Source: Methanosphaerula subterraneus (GTDB taxonomy: Archaea; Halobacteriota; Methanomicrobia; Methanomicrobiales; Methanospirillaceae). From it: DNA of 64,000 bases. Location of the stretch: the NCBI RefSeq assembly GCF_052055875.1, contig NZ_CP170508.1:496001-560000 (forward strand). Reading direction: 5' to 3'. Shown here one piece after another: positions 8,194 through 17,162 of the stretch. The position numbers were made by a program, and so were the translations under genes. Under the pieces are notes generated by a model. That model was not told where the DNA came from and made no database searches. It worked only from the letters and a program-made list of their open reading frames with translations. Each line of letters begins with the position of its first letter. Position 1 is the first letter of the stretch.

Positions 8194-10545
8194 ATGAAAC
8201 AGGAGATGGAGAGGCTCAGGCAGGAACTCGAAGACCTGCGTTCCCGGAACCGGGAGATCGAAGAGACCCTGAATGCCATTCAGTCCGGAGAGGTGGATGC
8301 GATCGTCGTCTCGAAAGAGGGGCGAAAGGAGATCTACACGCTTAAAGGGGCGGACTACCTGTACCGCGTCCTTGTCGAGAATATCCAGGAGGGGGCCCTC
8401 ACCCTGACAACGACCGGGATGGTTCTGTACGCCAACACGGCCTTCGTTGCAATGCGCCGGCAGCGCCTCTCTGCAATCATCGGCACCCCGCTTCGCGATC
8501 ATATCGCACCCCGGGATCGCAGTCGCTTCGACGAGCTGCTCTGCAGATCCGTGACCACCCCTGGCAGGGGCGAGATGCTCATATGCAGTGGTGCCGGGTC
8601 ATTTCCGGTACTGATCTCGATGACCCCCATCATGGTCGACGATTCTCTGAAGCTGAGCGTCGTGATCAGCGATCGGAAGGAGGACTACGACCGTCTGCGC
8701 CTCCAGAGCCGCATGCTTGACGCCGTCGCCGATGCAGTCGTCGCGACCGACCCTGCCGGACGGATCATCTACTGGAACAGATCGGCCACGCAAATATATG
8801 GCCGGCAGGAGGCCGAGGCGATGGGCCAGAGCCTGAACAAGATCGTCGTGCGCGAACTGCCCCAGGACGACGCCGATCAGAGGGCTGCGTTACTCGGCTG
8901 CGGCCAGACCTGGTCCGGCGAGTATCTGGTTCACCACGACGACGGCTACCGCTTCCCCGTCCATGCGAACGAAGCGCCGGTATTCGACGAGGACGGAGCG
9001 TTCATCGGGGTGATCGGCATAAGCCACGATATCAGCGAACGAAAGGCGATCGAGCACGCCCTGGCTGAGAGCGAGGCGGGAGCCCGGTCGTTCATGGAGA
9101 ACCAGATCGATCCCTGCGCGATCTGCGAGACGGTGTACAGTCCTGACGGCACGCCGGTCGACATCCGCCTGATCGAGGTCAACGCGGCCCTCGTCCGGGA
9201 GCTGGGCCGGCCGGCCGCCGATATCGTTGGAAGGACCGCCTTCGAGATGCTGCCAGAACTTACCCGTCCCTGGTTCGACCGATATCTCGAGGTCGGCAGG
9301 ACCGGCAAAGCCACTGATTTCGAGGAGTCGTTCCCTGCGCTCGGACGCTGGTACCGGGTGACCGCGTTCCTGGTTCGTGGCGGACGGATCGCCGTGATGT
9401 TCCGTAACATCACCGAACGCAAGCAGGCCGAGGAGGCACTGAGAGAGAGTGAGGACCGGTATCGCTCCCTGGTCGAGAACAGTGTCGATGCTGTCCTCCT
9501 CACTACTCCGGACTGCTCCATCCATGCGGCCAATGCCGGGGCCCGCCGGATCTTCGGCATGACCGAGGAGGAACTGATCCGGGACGGTCGAAATCTGATC
9601 TTTGACCTGTCGGCTCCCGGACGCGTCGCCGCCCACGAGGAACGGATCAGGACCGGCCGGTTCCAGGGGGAACTGACCTATCGACGGAAGGACGGATCCG
9701 TCTTCCCGGGGGAGGTGACCTCCTCCCTCTTCACGGATCGGAGTGGCGCCGTGATGACGACGATGATCATCAGGGATATCACCGAACGAAAAGAGGCTGA
9801 AGAATCCCTGAAAAACTATGCCGAACGGTTGCAGGCGAGCAACGAGGAGCTGCAGCGATTCGCGTACGTCGCGAGTCACGACCTGCAGGCGCCCTTGCGA
9901 TCGATCGTCAGTTTCAGCCAGCTCCTGGATCGCAAATACCGGGGCCGGCTCGACACGGGTGCAGACGAGTACATCCAGTTCATCATCGACAACGGCCAGC
10001 GGATGCAGGCGCTGATCAAAGACCTGCTCCAGTTCTCCCAGATTGAGACACCTGAGGCGCAGTCGCTCGCCCCGACCGATGCCGGCGCAGTGGCCGCCGA
10101 TGCCGTCCATTCGCTTGAGATCCCGATCAGGGAGGCAGGTGCTGTGGTGACCGTCGATCCGCTGCCGATCGTTATGGCCGACCCGTCGCAGCTCGAGCAG
10201 GTCTTTTCAAACCTGATCGGGAATGCGATCAAGTACCGGCAGCCGGAGGTGCCGGTTCTTATCCGGGTTTCATCCGTCCGCCAGGGCGACTGGTGGGAGT
10301 TCGCGGTCAGGGACAACGGGATCGGGATCGAGCCGGAGTATCTGGACGCGATCTTCGAGATGTTCCGCCGGCTCCATACGACAAGCGAACACGAGGGGAC
10401 CGGGATCGGCCTGGCGATCGTCAGGAGGATAATCGGGCGACATGGGGGGAGGATATGGGTCGAGTCCACGCCCGGTGAGGGGTCCACGTTCCGCTTCACC
10501 CTTCCAGACAAAAGCATGAAGCAGAGCAACGATACGGTTCAATGA
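8194..10545 (+). CDS. Multi-PAS sensor histidine kinase of the kai operon
   Basis: A 783-residue soluble histidine kinase. An N-terminal coiled coil (residues 1-28) is followed by about four PAS domains (roughly 55-165, 170-285, 290-410 and 415-540), recognisable by DITERKxxE-type linkers. The HisKA dimerisation domain carries the phospho-acceptor in YVASHDLQAPLRSIVSFSQL (about 560), and the HATPase has N box NLIGNAIKYR, G1 DNGIGIEPEY and G2 GTGIGLAIVRR. The HDLQAPLR H-box resembles the phytochrome-like kinase class. There is no transmembrane segment, so it senses a cytoplasmic signal. The ATG lies 18 bases after kaiB2, in the same operon, suggesting a clock-output or clock-input kinase like SasA/CikA in role only. 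No receiver partner is adjacent. Confidence 0.92.
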   Translation: MKQEMERLRQELEDLRSRNREIEETLNAIQSGEVDAIVVSKEGRKEIYTLKGADYLYRVLVENIQEGALTLTTTGMVLYANTAFVAMRRQRLSAIIGTPLRDHIAPRDRSRFDELLCRSVTTPGRGEMLICSGAGSFPVLISMTPIMVDDSLKLSVVISDRKEDYDRLRLQSRMLDAVADAVVATDPAGRIIYWNRSATQIYGRQEAEAMGQSLNKIVVRELPQDDADQRAALLGCGQTWSGEYLVHHDDGYRFPVHANEAPVFDEDGAFIGVIGISHDISERKAIEHALAESEAGARSFMENQIDPCAICETVYSPDGTPVDIRLIEVNAALVRELGRPAADIVGRTAFEMLPELTRPWFDRYLEVGRTGKATDFEESFPALGRWYRVTAFLVRGGRIAVMFRNITERKQAEEALRESEDRYRSLVENSVDAVLLTTPDCSIHAANAGARRIFGMTEEELIRDGRNLIFDLSAPGRVAAHEERIRTGRFQGELTYRRKDGSVFPGEVTSSLFTDRSGAVMTTMIIRDITERKEAEESLKNYAERLQASNEELQRFAYVASHDLQAPLRSIVSFSQLLDRKYRGRLDTGADEYIQFIIDNGQRMQALIKDLLQFSQIETPEAQSLAPTDAGAVAADAVHSLEIPIREAGAVVTVDPLPIVMADPSQLEQVFSNLIGNAIKYRQPEVPVLIRVSSVRQGDWWEFAVRDNGIGIEPEYLDAIFEMFRRLHTTSEHEGTGIGLAIVRRIIGRHGGRIWVESTPGEGSTFRFTLPDKSMKQSNDTVQ

Positions 10546-10801
10546 CGTTCACACCTTCCTGATTTCAGCGATGTTGAATTCAAAAAATTTTATTAAAGAT
10601 CATTACGTGCCCATCCATTTTGGGTTCCATAGGTTGTGGTGCAATGGCTTGCTTTGCTCCGTCCCTCCAGGATTGTGGGGCAATTTTCATATTATACCGT
10701 ACAGCAGCAGGAGTGGATGTTGGGCCGGCGCCACTCTTCTCCTTTGAGATGAGGAGATCCTCGAGCGCTGCAACACAGCACGCGAGTGCCATTTTTAAAC
10801 C

Positions 10802-11322
10802 ATGAACCGTCCATGCCGGTGCATGAGAGAAGAGAAAAGCGACAAATCGCATCTTACCGCCGGTCCACGCATGGACGAAGTGGTGCAGCAGATCAAGAGC
10901 GGGTTTCTGGAATCGTTGATTGGATCGGACCTTACGGTGAGAAAGATCGAGATCGTGATGAAGAGCGTGCTTGTAAAGAATTTCGGCGGCGGGTTTGAAT
11001 GGAAGCCGATAAACTTCTCAATCGCAGGAGAATTGAAGAACGAGTATATCCAAGAGATGTCTCTTTCGCTCAAGCCACCCGAAGTGTCAGAGATCCGCCT
11101 GATGGGTGAGGAGCCGAGCATTCAGGAGCAACTCGTCAAGGCCGTGGCGACAATCCAGCGGGCCTTGAATGCGGCACAGGCGCCGCCGCCACTATATGTC
11201 TCGAGGAGGCCACGGTCCTGCTCCACGGGATCTCGGCACAGGGCGAAATCAGACTGTTAGCCGGCCCGGGTGGCAGCTGGGACAAGAGCCACACAATCCG
11301 GTTAACCCTGGGCCGTGCCTGA
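10802..11322 (+). pseudogene. Hypothetical protein, likely frameshifted near its 3' end
   Basis: One frame from 10802 (alternative ATG 10871) encodes a soluble protein with a helix, then beta strands (VRKIEIVMKSVLVKNFGGGF, then FSIAGELKNEYIQEMSLSLK) and a second helix. From about 11160 its tail becomes Arg/Ser-rich and stops at 11260. The +2 frame from about 11150 to 11322 instead gives a well-behaved beta-rich end (EATVLLHGISAQGEIRLLAG, then SWDKSHTIRLTLGRA) that mirrors the first half and has no start codon of its own. I infer a two-repeat protein broken by one small indel. The repeat vaguely resembles trypsin-co-occurring domains of conflict systems, but I cannot confirm that. Confidence 0.45.
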
Positions 11323-11426
11323 TCAGGGCATGACCGCAGAAGATAACGAACTACCAAGGATTGAAAAGAGAACGAGAGGGCCGGCCGACCGATTGAACCG
11401 CCGGCCCCCCGGGAGACCGGGACGGA

Positions 11427-11684
11427 TCACCGGTCCGAGAAGAGGGCCACGGCCGCGTCCAGCCGGCAGAAGAACTTCTGCGTGACCTTCGCGATCGCGT
11501 GGGCGTCCTCGTCCGAGATCTCGCCGTCGCCGGCCGCCTCGTAATAGGTCCGGGACTGGTCCCGGAATGCGTCGATCACATCCAGGACCGCACAGACCCG
11601 GCGCTGGCCGAGCCAGCAGCCGATGCCAAACGATCCAAAGATCCCGACCAGGGTCAGGACCATATCCCCCTGCGTTTCGATCAT
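11427..11684 (-). CDS. Small single-pass membrane protein, 85 aa
   Basis: An 85-residue protein with one N-terminal membrane segment (VLTLVGIFGSFGIGCWLGQ, residues 9-28) and a soluble acidic helical tail (AVLDVIDAFRDQSRTYYEAA, then KVTQKFFCRLDAAVALF). A good ribosome site (GGAGAAGAG) precedes the ATG. I do not recognise a family. No partner gene is close on the same strand. Confidence 0.6.
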   Translation of the reverse strand: MIETQGDMVLTLVGIFGSFGIGCWLGQRRVCAVLDVIDAFRDQSRTYYEAAGDGEISDEDAHAIAKVTQKFFCRLDAAVALFSDR

Positions 11685-11877
11685 CTCTTCTCCTGTGCGG
11701 CCGAGGGGTGCTCACACAGATCTCCATCTACCTTAACCCTGGATATACGCTGCGTCACCAGTGGAGGCAAGGCCGGCGGGACGACGAATTGGAAGATCGC
11801 GGACGGTCCGGTGCCGGAGCAGCGGGCGGCCTGCCACGGCGTCGGCCGGCGGTGCAGGATGATCCCCCTGCGACAGT

Positions 11878-12168
11878 TCAGATCTCCCTGGATATCTTGT
11901 AGAACAGATCAGCAGGAACGACCTCCAGGGTCTCGGTCCTGACGGATCCGCGCTTCCCGAGAATTGCCAGGAACTTCACGAGATTCTCCTTATCCGGCAT
12001 ATCGAATATCAGCACAAAGTCGTACCTGCCGATCATGTAATACAGGCCGACGATCTTCCCCCCGAGCGATCCCATCAGCGTCATCAGTCTCCGGTCCCGG
12101 TCTTCAATACCGTCCAGGGTGGAGAACGCCTCGCTCTTCAGGTTTCCGAGCATGACATAGAGTACCAT
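11878..12168 (-). CDS. GYD domain protein
   Basis: A 96-residue protein that fits the GYD family, small dimeric alpha-beta-barrel-like proteins with a ferredoxin-like fold. The characteristic core is GGKIVGLYYMIGRYDFVLIF (residues 35-54), where the family GxYD motif appears as GRYD, followed by KFLAILGKRGSVRTETLEV. The function of the family is unknown, and the protein is cytoplasmic. It stands alone on the minus strand, with an AT-rich stretch (ACATATC...TTATTACTG) upstream. Confidence 0.85.
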   Translation of the reverse strand: MVLYVMLGNLKSEAFSTLDGIEDRDRRLMTLMGSLGGKIVGLYYMIGRYDFVLIFDMPDKENLVKFLAILGKRGSVRTETLEVVPADLFYKISREI

Positions 12169-12262
12169 GGCGAGTCCTTATCACACGGACAGTAATAAAC
12201 ATATCGGGTTTCCGGCCGGCAGGCGGATGGATTGAGAAGGTTAATCCGTCGGACGGGAGATC

Positions 12263-12409
12263 ATGAAAGGAATGGATCCGAGCGAGGAGGAACGCTACCG
12301 GTTCGGCCCAGTGGGGATCGCGATCATCGGAGCCGCCCTCTGCCACGGTCACATCGCCCGCCTCATGGACCTCCTCAGCCCGATGATGACAGGGACGGGC
12401 AGCGGCTGA
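12263..12409 (+). CDS. Short hypothetical protein, 48 aa
   Basis: A 48-residue frame with ATG behind GGGAG. It has an acidic start (MKGMDPSEEERYRFGPVGI) and a hydrophobic core (AIIGAALCHGHIARLMDLL). Composition and codon use look natural for this genome, but the length makes the call uncertain. It could be a small membrane-associated protein. Confidence 0.4.
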   Translation: MKGMDPSEEERYRFGPVGIAIIGAALCHGHIARLMDLLSPMMTGTGSG

Positions 12410-12453
12410 TCCGGGCGCGAAGACACCCCTGCTACCAGGGGACTCGTTAAAAA

Positions 12454-13374
12454 TCAGTGTGCATGCGGAGGCAGCCCTTCGTGACCGTGGTCAGCGATAT
12501 GCTCCACGAGAGCACAGTTTTTGCATTCATTGCATTCGAACTCCAGGGTAGAGTGGAGGATTCGGTACTTCTTCAACCGCTCCTTGATCTCCTGTTTCGT
12601 CTGTTCGATCTTCTCCACGTCCCTTTCGCAAGAATATACATGCGCATCGAGCACGTTGATATCAGAACAGAGACTCCAGAGATGGACATGATGCACGCCG
12701 TCCACCCCGTCGACGGCGGTCATGTCAGCAACGACCGCATCGAAATCCACCGATTGCGGCGTGAACTGGAGAAGGATCATGGTCGTCTCCCGGAGAATTC
12801 TCGCAGCAGCGATCACAATCAGGACGGCGATGATTCCGGAAAGGATGGGATCGGCGATCACCTGCCCGGTGAACGAGATCCACGCAGCGGCCGCGATCAC
12901 CGCCAGCGACGAGACGGCGTCCCCCACCACATGGAAAAAGGCGCTCCGCACGTTCAGGTTCTGGCTCCCGTGGAGGAGGAAGACCACGCCCAGGTTCGCG
13001 GCAAGACCGATGCAGGCAACAATGAACATCAGCCCGCCCTGCACCGGGGCCGGGTGGAGGGCCCGCTGGTATGCTTCCCACAGGATGCCGGCACTCACCC
13101 CGATCAGCAGCAGGGAGTTGATGAACGCTGCGAAGATCTCCCCGCGGTGGTACCCGTAGGTCCGCTCTTTGGTGGGAAGGTGAAGGGCGAGGGTCATCGC
13201 CCCGAGGGAGAGGAGGAGCGAGAGGAGATCGCTGAACATGTGTCCAGCATCGCTGACTAGGGCGAGCGATCCGGAGAGCAGCCCTCCGGCAACCTCCACG
13301 AGAAAGAAGACGAGCGTGATGACCAGTGCGATCTTCATCGATCTCCGATAGTCCCGGACCGTATCGTGCGTCAT
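12454..13374 (-). CDS. Cation diffusion facilitator metal exporter
   Basis: A 306-residue CDF transporter of the CzcD/ZitB type, moving Zn2+ or similar divalent ions out of the cell against protons. About six membrane helices lie within residues 13-195. The metal-site motifs DAGHMFSD (helix II) and HVVGDAVSS (helix V) are intact. The cytoplasmic domain follows (HHVHLWSLCSD...LDAHVYSC). The tail is unusual for its metal ligands: CNECKNC and a final HIADHGHEGLPPHAH. ATG 13374 was chosen because GGGAGGAG lies just upstream; the frame stays open for 113 more codons but without coding character. The 13375-13750 gap holds no other gene that I can support. Confidence 0.9.
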   Translation of the reverse strand: MTHDTVRDYRRSMKIALVITLVFFLVEVAGGLLSGSLALVSDAGHMFSDLLSLLLSLGAMTLALHLPTKERTYGYHRGEIFAAFINSLLLIGVSAGILWEAYQRALHPAPVQGGLMFIVACIGLAANLGVVFLLHGSQNLNVRSAFFHVVGDAVSSLAVIAAAAWISFTGQVIADPILSGIIAVLIVIAAARILRETTMILLQFTPQSVDFDAVVADMTAVDGVDGVHHVHLWSLCSDINVLDAHVYSCERDVEKIEQTKQEIKERLKKYRILHSTLEFECNECKNCALVEHIADHGHEGLPPHAH

Positions 13375-13750
13375 GATCTCCTCCCTGTACGGGTTTGATG
13401 ATGTGCCCCTCTGATCCTCTCCCTGAAGATATTTACCTTCTCCTGCCGGCCGGCACTGACGATGGCGATTGCCTGAGCAGGGTGTGGGAGAGATCTGCGA
13501 TTCCAAACCAGCACGACGGAGAGAAACGCCTTGCACCGTAAAGGAGCCCATCCTGGGAGGCAATGATGGGCCGGGGCCGAGGGCGGCGAAGAGTGCAGGG
13601 AACCAGGGGATGACCGCCGGCCAGAGGATCTCGCGATCCCGGCGCCACAGACCGTCCGGTTCAGCCACGCCGGCAGCTTCATCGGTACCTCGGGCAGGGA
13701 TATCTGAAAACACCGGGGATAGTAACGAAATGACGTAAAAAAAGTGACGG

Positions 13751-14137
13751 TTATTTTTCCAGGTCTTCGCTGATTGTTCTGAACTGTTCGCCGGTGATCT
13801 CCCCTTTTGCGTACCGCTCTTTCAGAATATCCATTGGAGTCTTTCCCTCGGACAGCGGTTGCTGCGAACTGGTCTCCCGCATGATGACATAGAGTATCAG
13901 GAACAGGATCCCCGCCATCGGGATGATGACCAGTATTCCCCAGAGCAGCCCGTTCATTCCTCTTGTATTCGCATCCCGGTATACCAGATATCCAATGACA
14001 AGAAAGAAGACCAGCCAGATCAGCATCATGCCCCAGCCGAAGAAGGGGAATCCGTAGCCGAAACCACTGGTATCGCCCCACATGTAATCCATCATGTCTG
14101 CCATGCCGGGATGATGCACCCGGAAGCTGATAAGCAT
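13751..14137 (-). CDS. SHOCT domain membrane protein
   Basis: A 128-residue protein with two membrane segments (GWGMMLIWLVFFLVIGYLVY and WGILVIIPMAGILFLILYVI) followed by a short C-terminal SHOCT domain (PMDILKERYAKGEITGEQF). SHOCT is a small helical oligomerisation module with the ERYAKGEI pattern. The N-terminus is rich in Met, His and aromatic residues. The start at 14137 has GGTGA at a suitable distance; ATG 14104 is an alternative. The neighbourhood (CDF exporter, superoxide dismutase) hints at envelope or metal stress, but the link is only positional. Confidence 0.75.
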   Translation of the reverse strand: MLISFRVHHPGMADMMDYMWGDTSGFGYGFPFFGWGMMLIWLVFFLVIGYLVYRDANTRGMNGLLWGILVIIPMAGILFLILYVIMRETSSQQPLSEGKTPMDILKERYAKGEITGEQFRTISEDLEK

Positions 14138-14482
14138 TGTCTTGTCACCGAATGGATTGTACCATGCAGCCCTGGATAACAGGGATTGTCGGGGAGAGAA
14201 GCAGGAGGATCGGAATTGTTGGGACCGGTGAACCGGACGTTGTGCGGGCCCTCACTGCAAACCATGCGGTGAATTGATGGGAGGGAGAACGACTCTTCTC
14301 ATTGATACCTCGCCGGGGATAGGCAGGTCAGCCAGGAATTACAGAAATATCCCGAATGTCGCGGCCATTGCCCCGGAGTCAACCCGGTCGATAATGCCTC
14401 GACCCGGCCTCTTCGCCGTACCTCACCCCATCCAATGATACAAATAGGATCAGTACGGTATGGTCACGTATCAGGGGATATC
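14138..14482. other. Intergenic region, nothing clear
   Basis: About 345 bases between the SHOCT gene and the superoxide dismutase gene, which point away from each other, so both promoters should lie here. I see no obvious gene or strong TATA box. Confidence 0.4.
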
Positions 14483-15106
14483 ATGGAAAAATTCTACACA
14501 CTTCGAGCCCTGCCGTACGACTTCAGGGCCCTCGCACCGTACATCTCTGAAGAGCAGCTGACCCTTCATTACACGAAGCATCACCAGGCATACGTGACCG
14601 GGGCCAACGCCATCCTTGAGAAGATCGATAAGGCCCGGAAGGACCAGACCGATCTCGATATCAAGGCGACCGCCAGGGAACTGTCGTTCCAGCTCGGTGG
14701 GATCAGGCTCCACACCCTCTTCTGGCAGAACCTGGCCCCGGCAGGGAAGGGTGGCGGCGGGCTGCCCGGAGGCGACCTGGCGAAGGCGATTGATGAAGAG
14801 TACGGTGGATTCGACCGCTTCAAGAAGGAGTTCTCCCTGGCGGCCACGAGCGTGGAGGGCTCGGGCTGGGCCGCGGTCAGCTACTGCTACCGGACCGGAA
14901 GGCCGCTGATCATGCAGATCGAGAAGCATAACCTGAACCTGTTCCCGGGTCTCCCGATCCTCATGGTGCTGGATCTCTGGGAGCATGCCTACTATGTCGA
15001 CTACCGGAACGACCGGGCGAAGTTCGTCGACGCATTCTGGCAGATCGTGAACTGGGACGCGATCGGGAAGCGGCTGGCCGCTGCAGTCGCTGAAGTGAAG
15101 GGATAG
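14483..15106 (+). CDS. Iron/manganese superoxide dismutase
   Basis: A 207-residue SodA/SodB-family enzyme that converts superoxide to oxygen and peroxide. The four metal ligands are visible in their usual contexts: LHYTKHHQAYV (His near 27), GIRLHTLFW (His near 77), and DLWEHAYYVDY (Asp and His near 165-170). The FWQIVNWD tail is also typical. There is no signal peptide, so it is cytoplasmic. The usual length supports ATG 14483 behind AGGGGATATC rather than the upstream in-frame ATG 14435. Fe versus Mn preference cannot be told reliably. It is a stand-alone gene, fitting oxygen defence in a strict anaerobe. Confidence 0.95.
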   Translation: MEKFYTLRALPYDFRALAPYISEEQLTLHYTKHHQAYVTGANAILEKIDKARKDQTDLDIKATARELSFQLGGIRLHTLFWQNLAPAGKGGGGLPGGDLAKAIDEEYGGFDRFKKEFSLAATSVEGSGWAAVSYCYRTGRPLIMQIEKHNLNLFPGLPILMVLDLWEHAYYVDYRNDRAKFVDAFWQIVNWDAIGKRLAAAVAEVKG

Positions 15107-15168
15107 GGGATCCTTTTTTTCGTGACGACTGCACGGCCGTCCACACGGTCGTCCGGACCGATTCAGGA

Positions 15169-16377
15169 TCAGGTCCGGTTGAAGAGGCAGACCACGTCGC
15201 CGAAGTCGATCGCCCCGTTGCCGTTGAAGTCGAAGGAGGCGACCGGCTCGTTCGCGGCGATCCAGTCCATCTGGTTGAAGAAGAGGGCCACGTCGTCGAA
15301 GTCGAGCCCCCCGTCGCCGTTCACGTCATCGCAGGTGCCTGTGGTGGTCGAGGCCGGGGTGCCGGCCCCGCCCGGGACCGAGGGGATGGGGGAGACGGTC
15401 GGGGGGGTCACGGTCAGGGGTTTGAGCGTGAACATCTGGACCCGGCTGTTGTCGTAGTCGGCGACGAAGACGGTGCCGTTTGCGTCGACCGCGATCCCTT
15501 CAGGGGCTCTGAACTGCCCGTTCCCGGTGCCGGCCCCGCCCCACTTTGTCACGAAGGTGCCGTTCGACGCGAACTTCTGGACCCGGCTGTTGTCGTAGTC
15601 GGTGACATAGAGAGAGCCGTCGGCGCCGGCCGCGATCCCGTAGGCGCCCTGGAACTGCCCGTTCCCGGTGCCGGCGGTCCCCCACTTCGTAACAAAGGCG
15701 CCGTCGGCGGTGAACGTGTCGACACAGTCGTACGTCGCGTCGGTGACATAGACGAAGCCGTCGGCGTCGACCGCGATCCCTTTCGGGGTGTAGAACGTCT
15801 CTGTTAGTGGCAACTTCGTCCCCCAGGGGGTCTCCACCGTCGTTCTCCAGCTCCCCCACTTCGTGATGAAGGTGCCGTTGGCGGTGAACTTCTGGACCAG
15901 CCTGGTCCCGGTGTCGGTGACGTAGACATTGCCGGCACGGTCGACGGCGATCCCATCGGGGGTGGTGAACTGGCCGTTCCCGGTGCCGGCGGTCCCCCAC
16001 TTCGTGACGAAGGTGCCGTTGGCGGTGAACTGCTGGACCCGGTGGTTGCCGGTGTCGGTGACATAGACCGAGCCGTCGGGGCCGACCGCGACCTGGCCGG
16101 GGTTCATGAACTGCCCGTTCCCGAAGCCTCTCGTCCCCCACTTCGTGAGAAAGGTGCCGTTCGAGGTGAACATCTGCACCCGTCCGGCCACATCCTCGGT
16201 GACGTAGAGATGGCCGGCGCTGTCGACGGCGATCCCTCCTGGCCAGGTGAACTGTCCGTCTGCATCGCCGAGACCGCCCCATTGTGTGGAGTAGACATAT
16301 CGCTCTTCAGCCGAGACGACCTGGACGCTCAGAAGGAGCAGGACGCCGATGATATACAGCATTGACGAAGACCTCAA
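15169..16377 (-). CDS. Secreted NHL-propeller protein with C-terminal dockerin
   Basis: A 402-residue secreted protein. A signal peptide (MLYIIGVLLLLSVQVVSAEE) is followed by about six NHL repeats, each with the pattern GIAVDxxGxVYVTDxxNxRVQxFTxNGTFxTKWG, expected to form a beta-propeller (residues 30-310). After a Pro/Thr linker comes a two-repeat calcium-binding dockerin: DVNGDGGLDFDDVALFFNQM and DFNGNGAIDFGDVVCLFN at the extreme C-terminus. Dockerins plug into cohesin domains, so the protein is probably displayed in a surface assembly. It is one of several paralogues here sharing the same dockerin. Confidence 0.88.
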   Translation of the reverse strand: MRSSSMLYIIGVLLLLSVQVVSAEERYVYSTQWGGLGDADGQFTWPGGIAVDSAGHLYVTEDVAGRVQMFTSNGTFLTKWGTRGFGNGQFMNPGQVAVGPDGSVYVTDTGNHRVQQFTANGTFVTKWGTAGTGNGQFTTPDGIAVDRAGNVYVTDTGTRLVQKFTANGTFITKWGSWRTTVETPWGTKLPLTETFYTPKGIAVDADGFVYVTDATYDCVDTFTADGAFVTKWGTAGTGNGQFQGAYGIAAGADGSLYVTDYDNSRVQKFASNGTFVTKWGGAGTGNGQFRAPEGIAVDANGTVFVADYDNSRVQMFTLKPLTVTPPTVSPIPSVPGGAGTPASTTTGTCDDVNGDGGLDFDDVALFFNQMDWIAANEPVASFDFNGNGAIDFGDVVCLFNRT

Positions 16378-16585
16378 GGAGTACCACCTGGATAGGGTTT
16401 GTATTGGCCGGCATCGGGTTAACCATTGCTATTTCGATCTCCGGCGGCGAAGCCCGATCGTCGGCCCTCGCAGCCCTGAGTCCGGGACGCCGACGAACGT
16501 CGAAGAGAACGAATCCGTACTCGTCGTTTTGCTCGCCGATTCAGGCCGGCGAACGGTTATCCCCACGGTGAACCAACACTGCTCC

Positions 16586-17158
16586 ATGGTTCCGAATCGT
16601 CGTCACCATGAGGTCTTCCCGGCAAAGCGTGCATCCATCCTCGATATGCGCCTGCGATGGTTCCTCTATCGCCCCGACAGGCTCGCAGAGAAGTATATGA
16701 AGCCAGGAGATCGCGTGCTTGACTTCGGCTGCGGGCCGGGTTTCTTCACCCGCGAGTTTGCCAGGCGTGTCGGGGAGAACGGGCAGGTCTGCGCTGTCGA
16801 CCTGCAGGCGGCGATGCTCGCCATTCTTCGAGGGAACCTTGAACCCGAAGGGCTGATGACGCGGATCCGGCTGCACCAGTGCAGACCGGACGCCATAGAC
16901 CTCCCCCCTGAGATGAACGGGACCTTTGACGCCGCCTTCGCGATGTTTGTCGTTCACGAGGTACCCGATCCGGCGAAATTATTCCAGGAGATAGCGAGGC
17001 TCCTGAAACCGGGCGGTACGCTGTACTGTGCCGAGCCGGTCATCGTATCAGGGGAAGAGTTTCAGGAATACGTTGCCCGTGCCGGGGAGGCGGGGTTCCG
17101 GCAGATTGACCGGTCGTTCTACTTCGTGAACCGGGCCGTGGTCATGAAGAAAAGGTGA
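16586..17158 (+). CDS. Class I SAM-dependent methyltransferase
   Basis: A 190-residue methyltransferase with the SAM-binding motif I VLDFGCGPGFFTREFA (about residue 45), motif II VCAVDLQAAML, motif IV FDAAFAMFVVHEVPD and a post-motif LLKPGGTLYCAEP. This is the UbiE/Methyltransf_11 group; the substrate is unknown. I prefer ATG 16586 because the frame upstream (from 16349) lacks coding character and overlaps the start of the divergent NHL gene. Its 3' end lies 5 bases from the convergent sensor gene. It is cytoplasmic and has no operon partner. Confidence 0.85.
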   Translation: MVPNRRHHEVFPAKRASILDMRLRWFLYRPDRLAEKYMKPGDRVLDFGCGPGFFTREFARRVGENGQVCAVDLQAAMLAILRGNLEPEGLMTRIRLHQCRPDAIDLPPEMNGTFDAAFAMFVVHEVPDPAKLFQEIARLLKPGGTLYCAEPVIVSGEEFQEYVARAGEAGFRQIDRSFYFVNRAVVMKKR

Positions 17159-17162
17159 TTGA

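Noticed and set aside
10580..10852. Minus-strand frame of about 90 codons upstream of the 10.8-kb gene
   Set aside because: No ribosome site, no family and weak coding character; left as intergenic.
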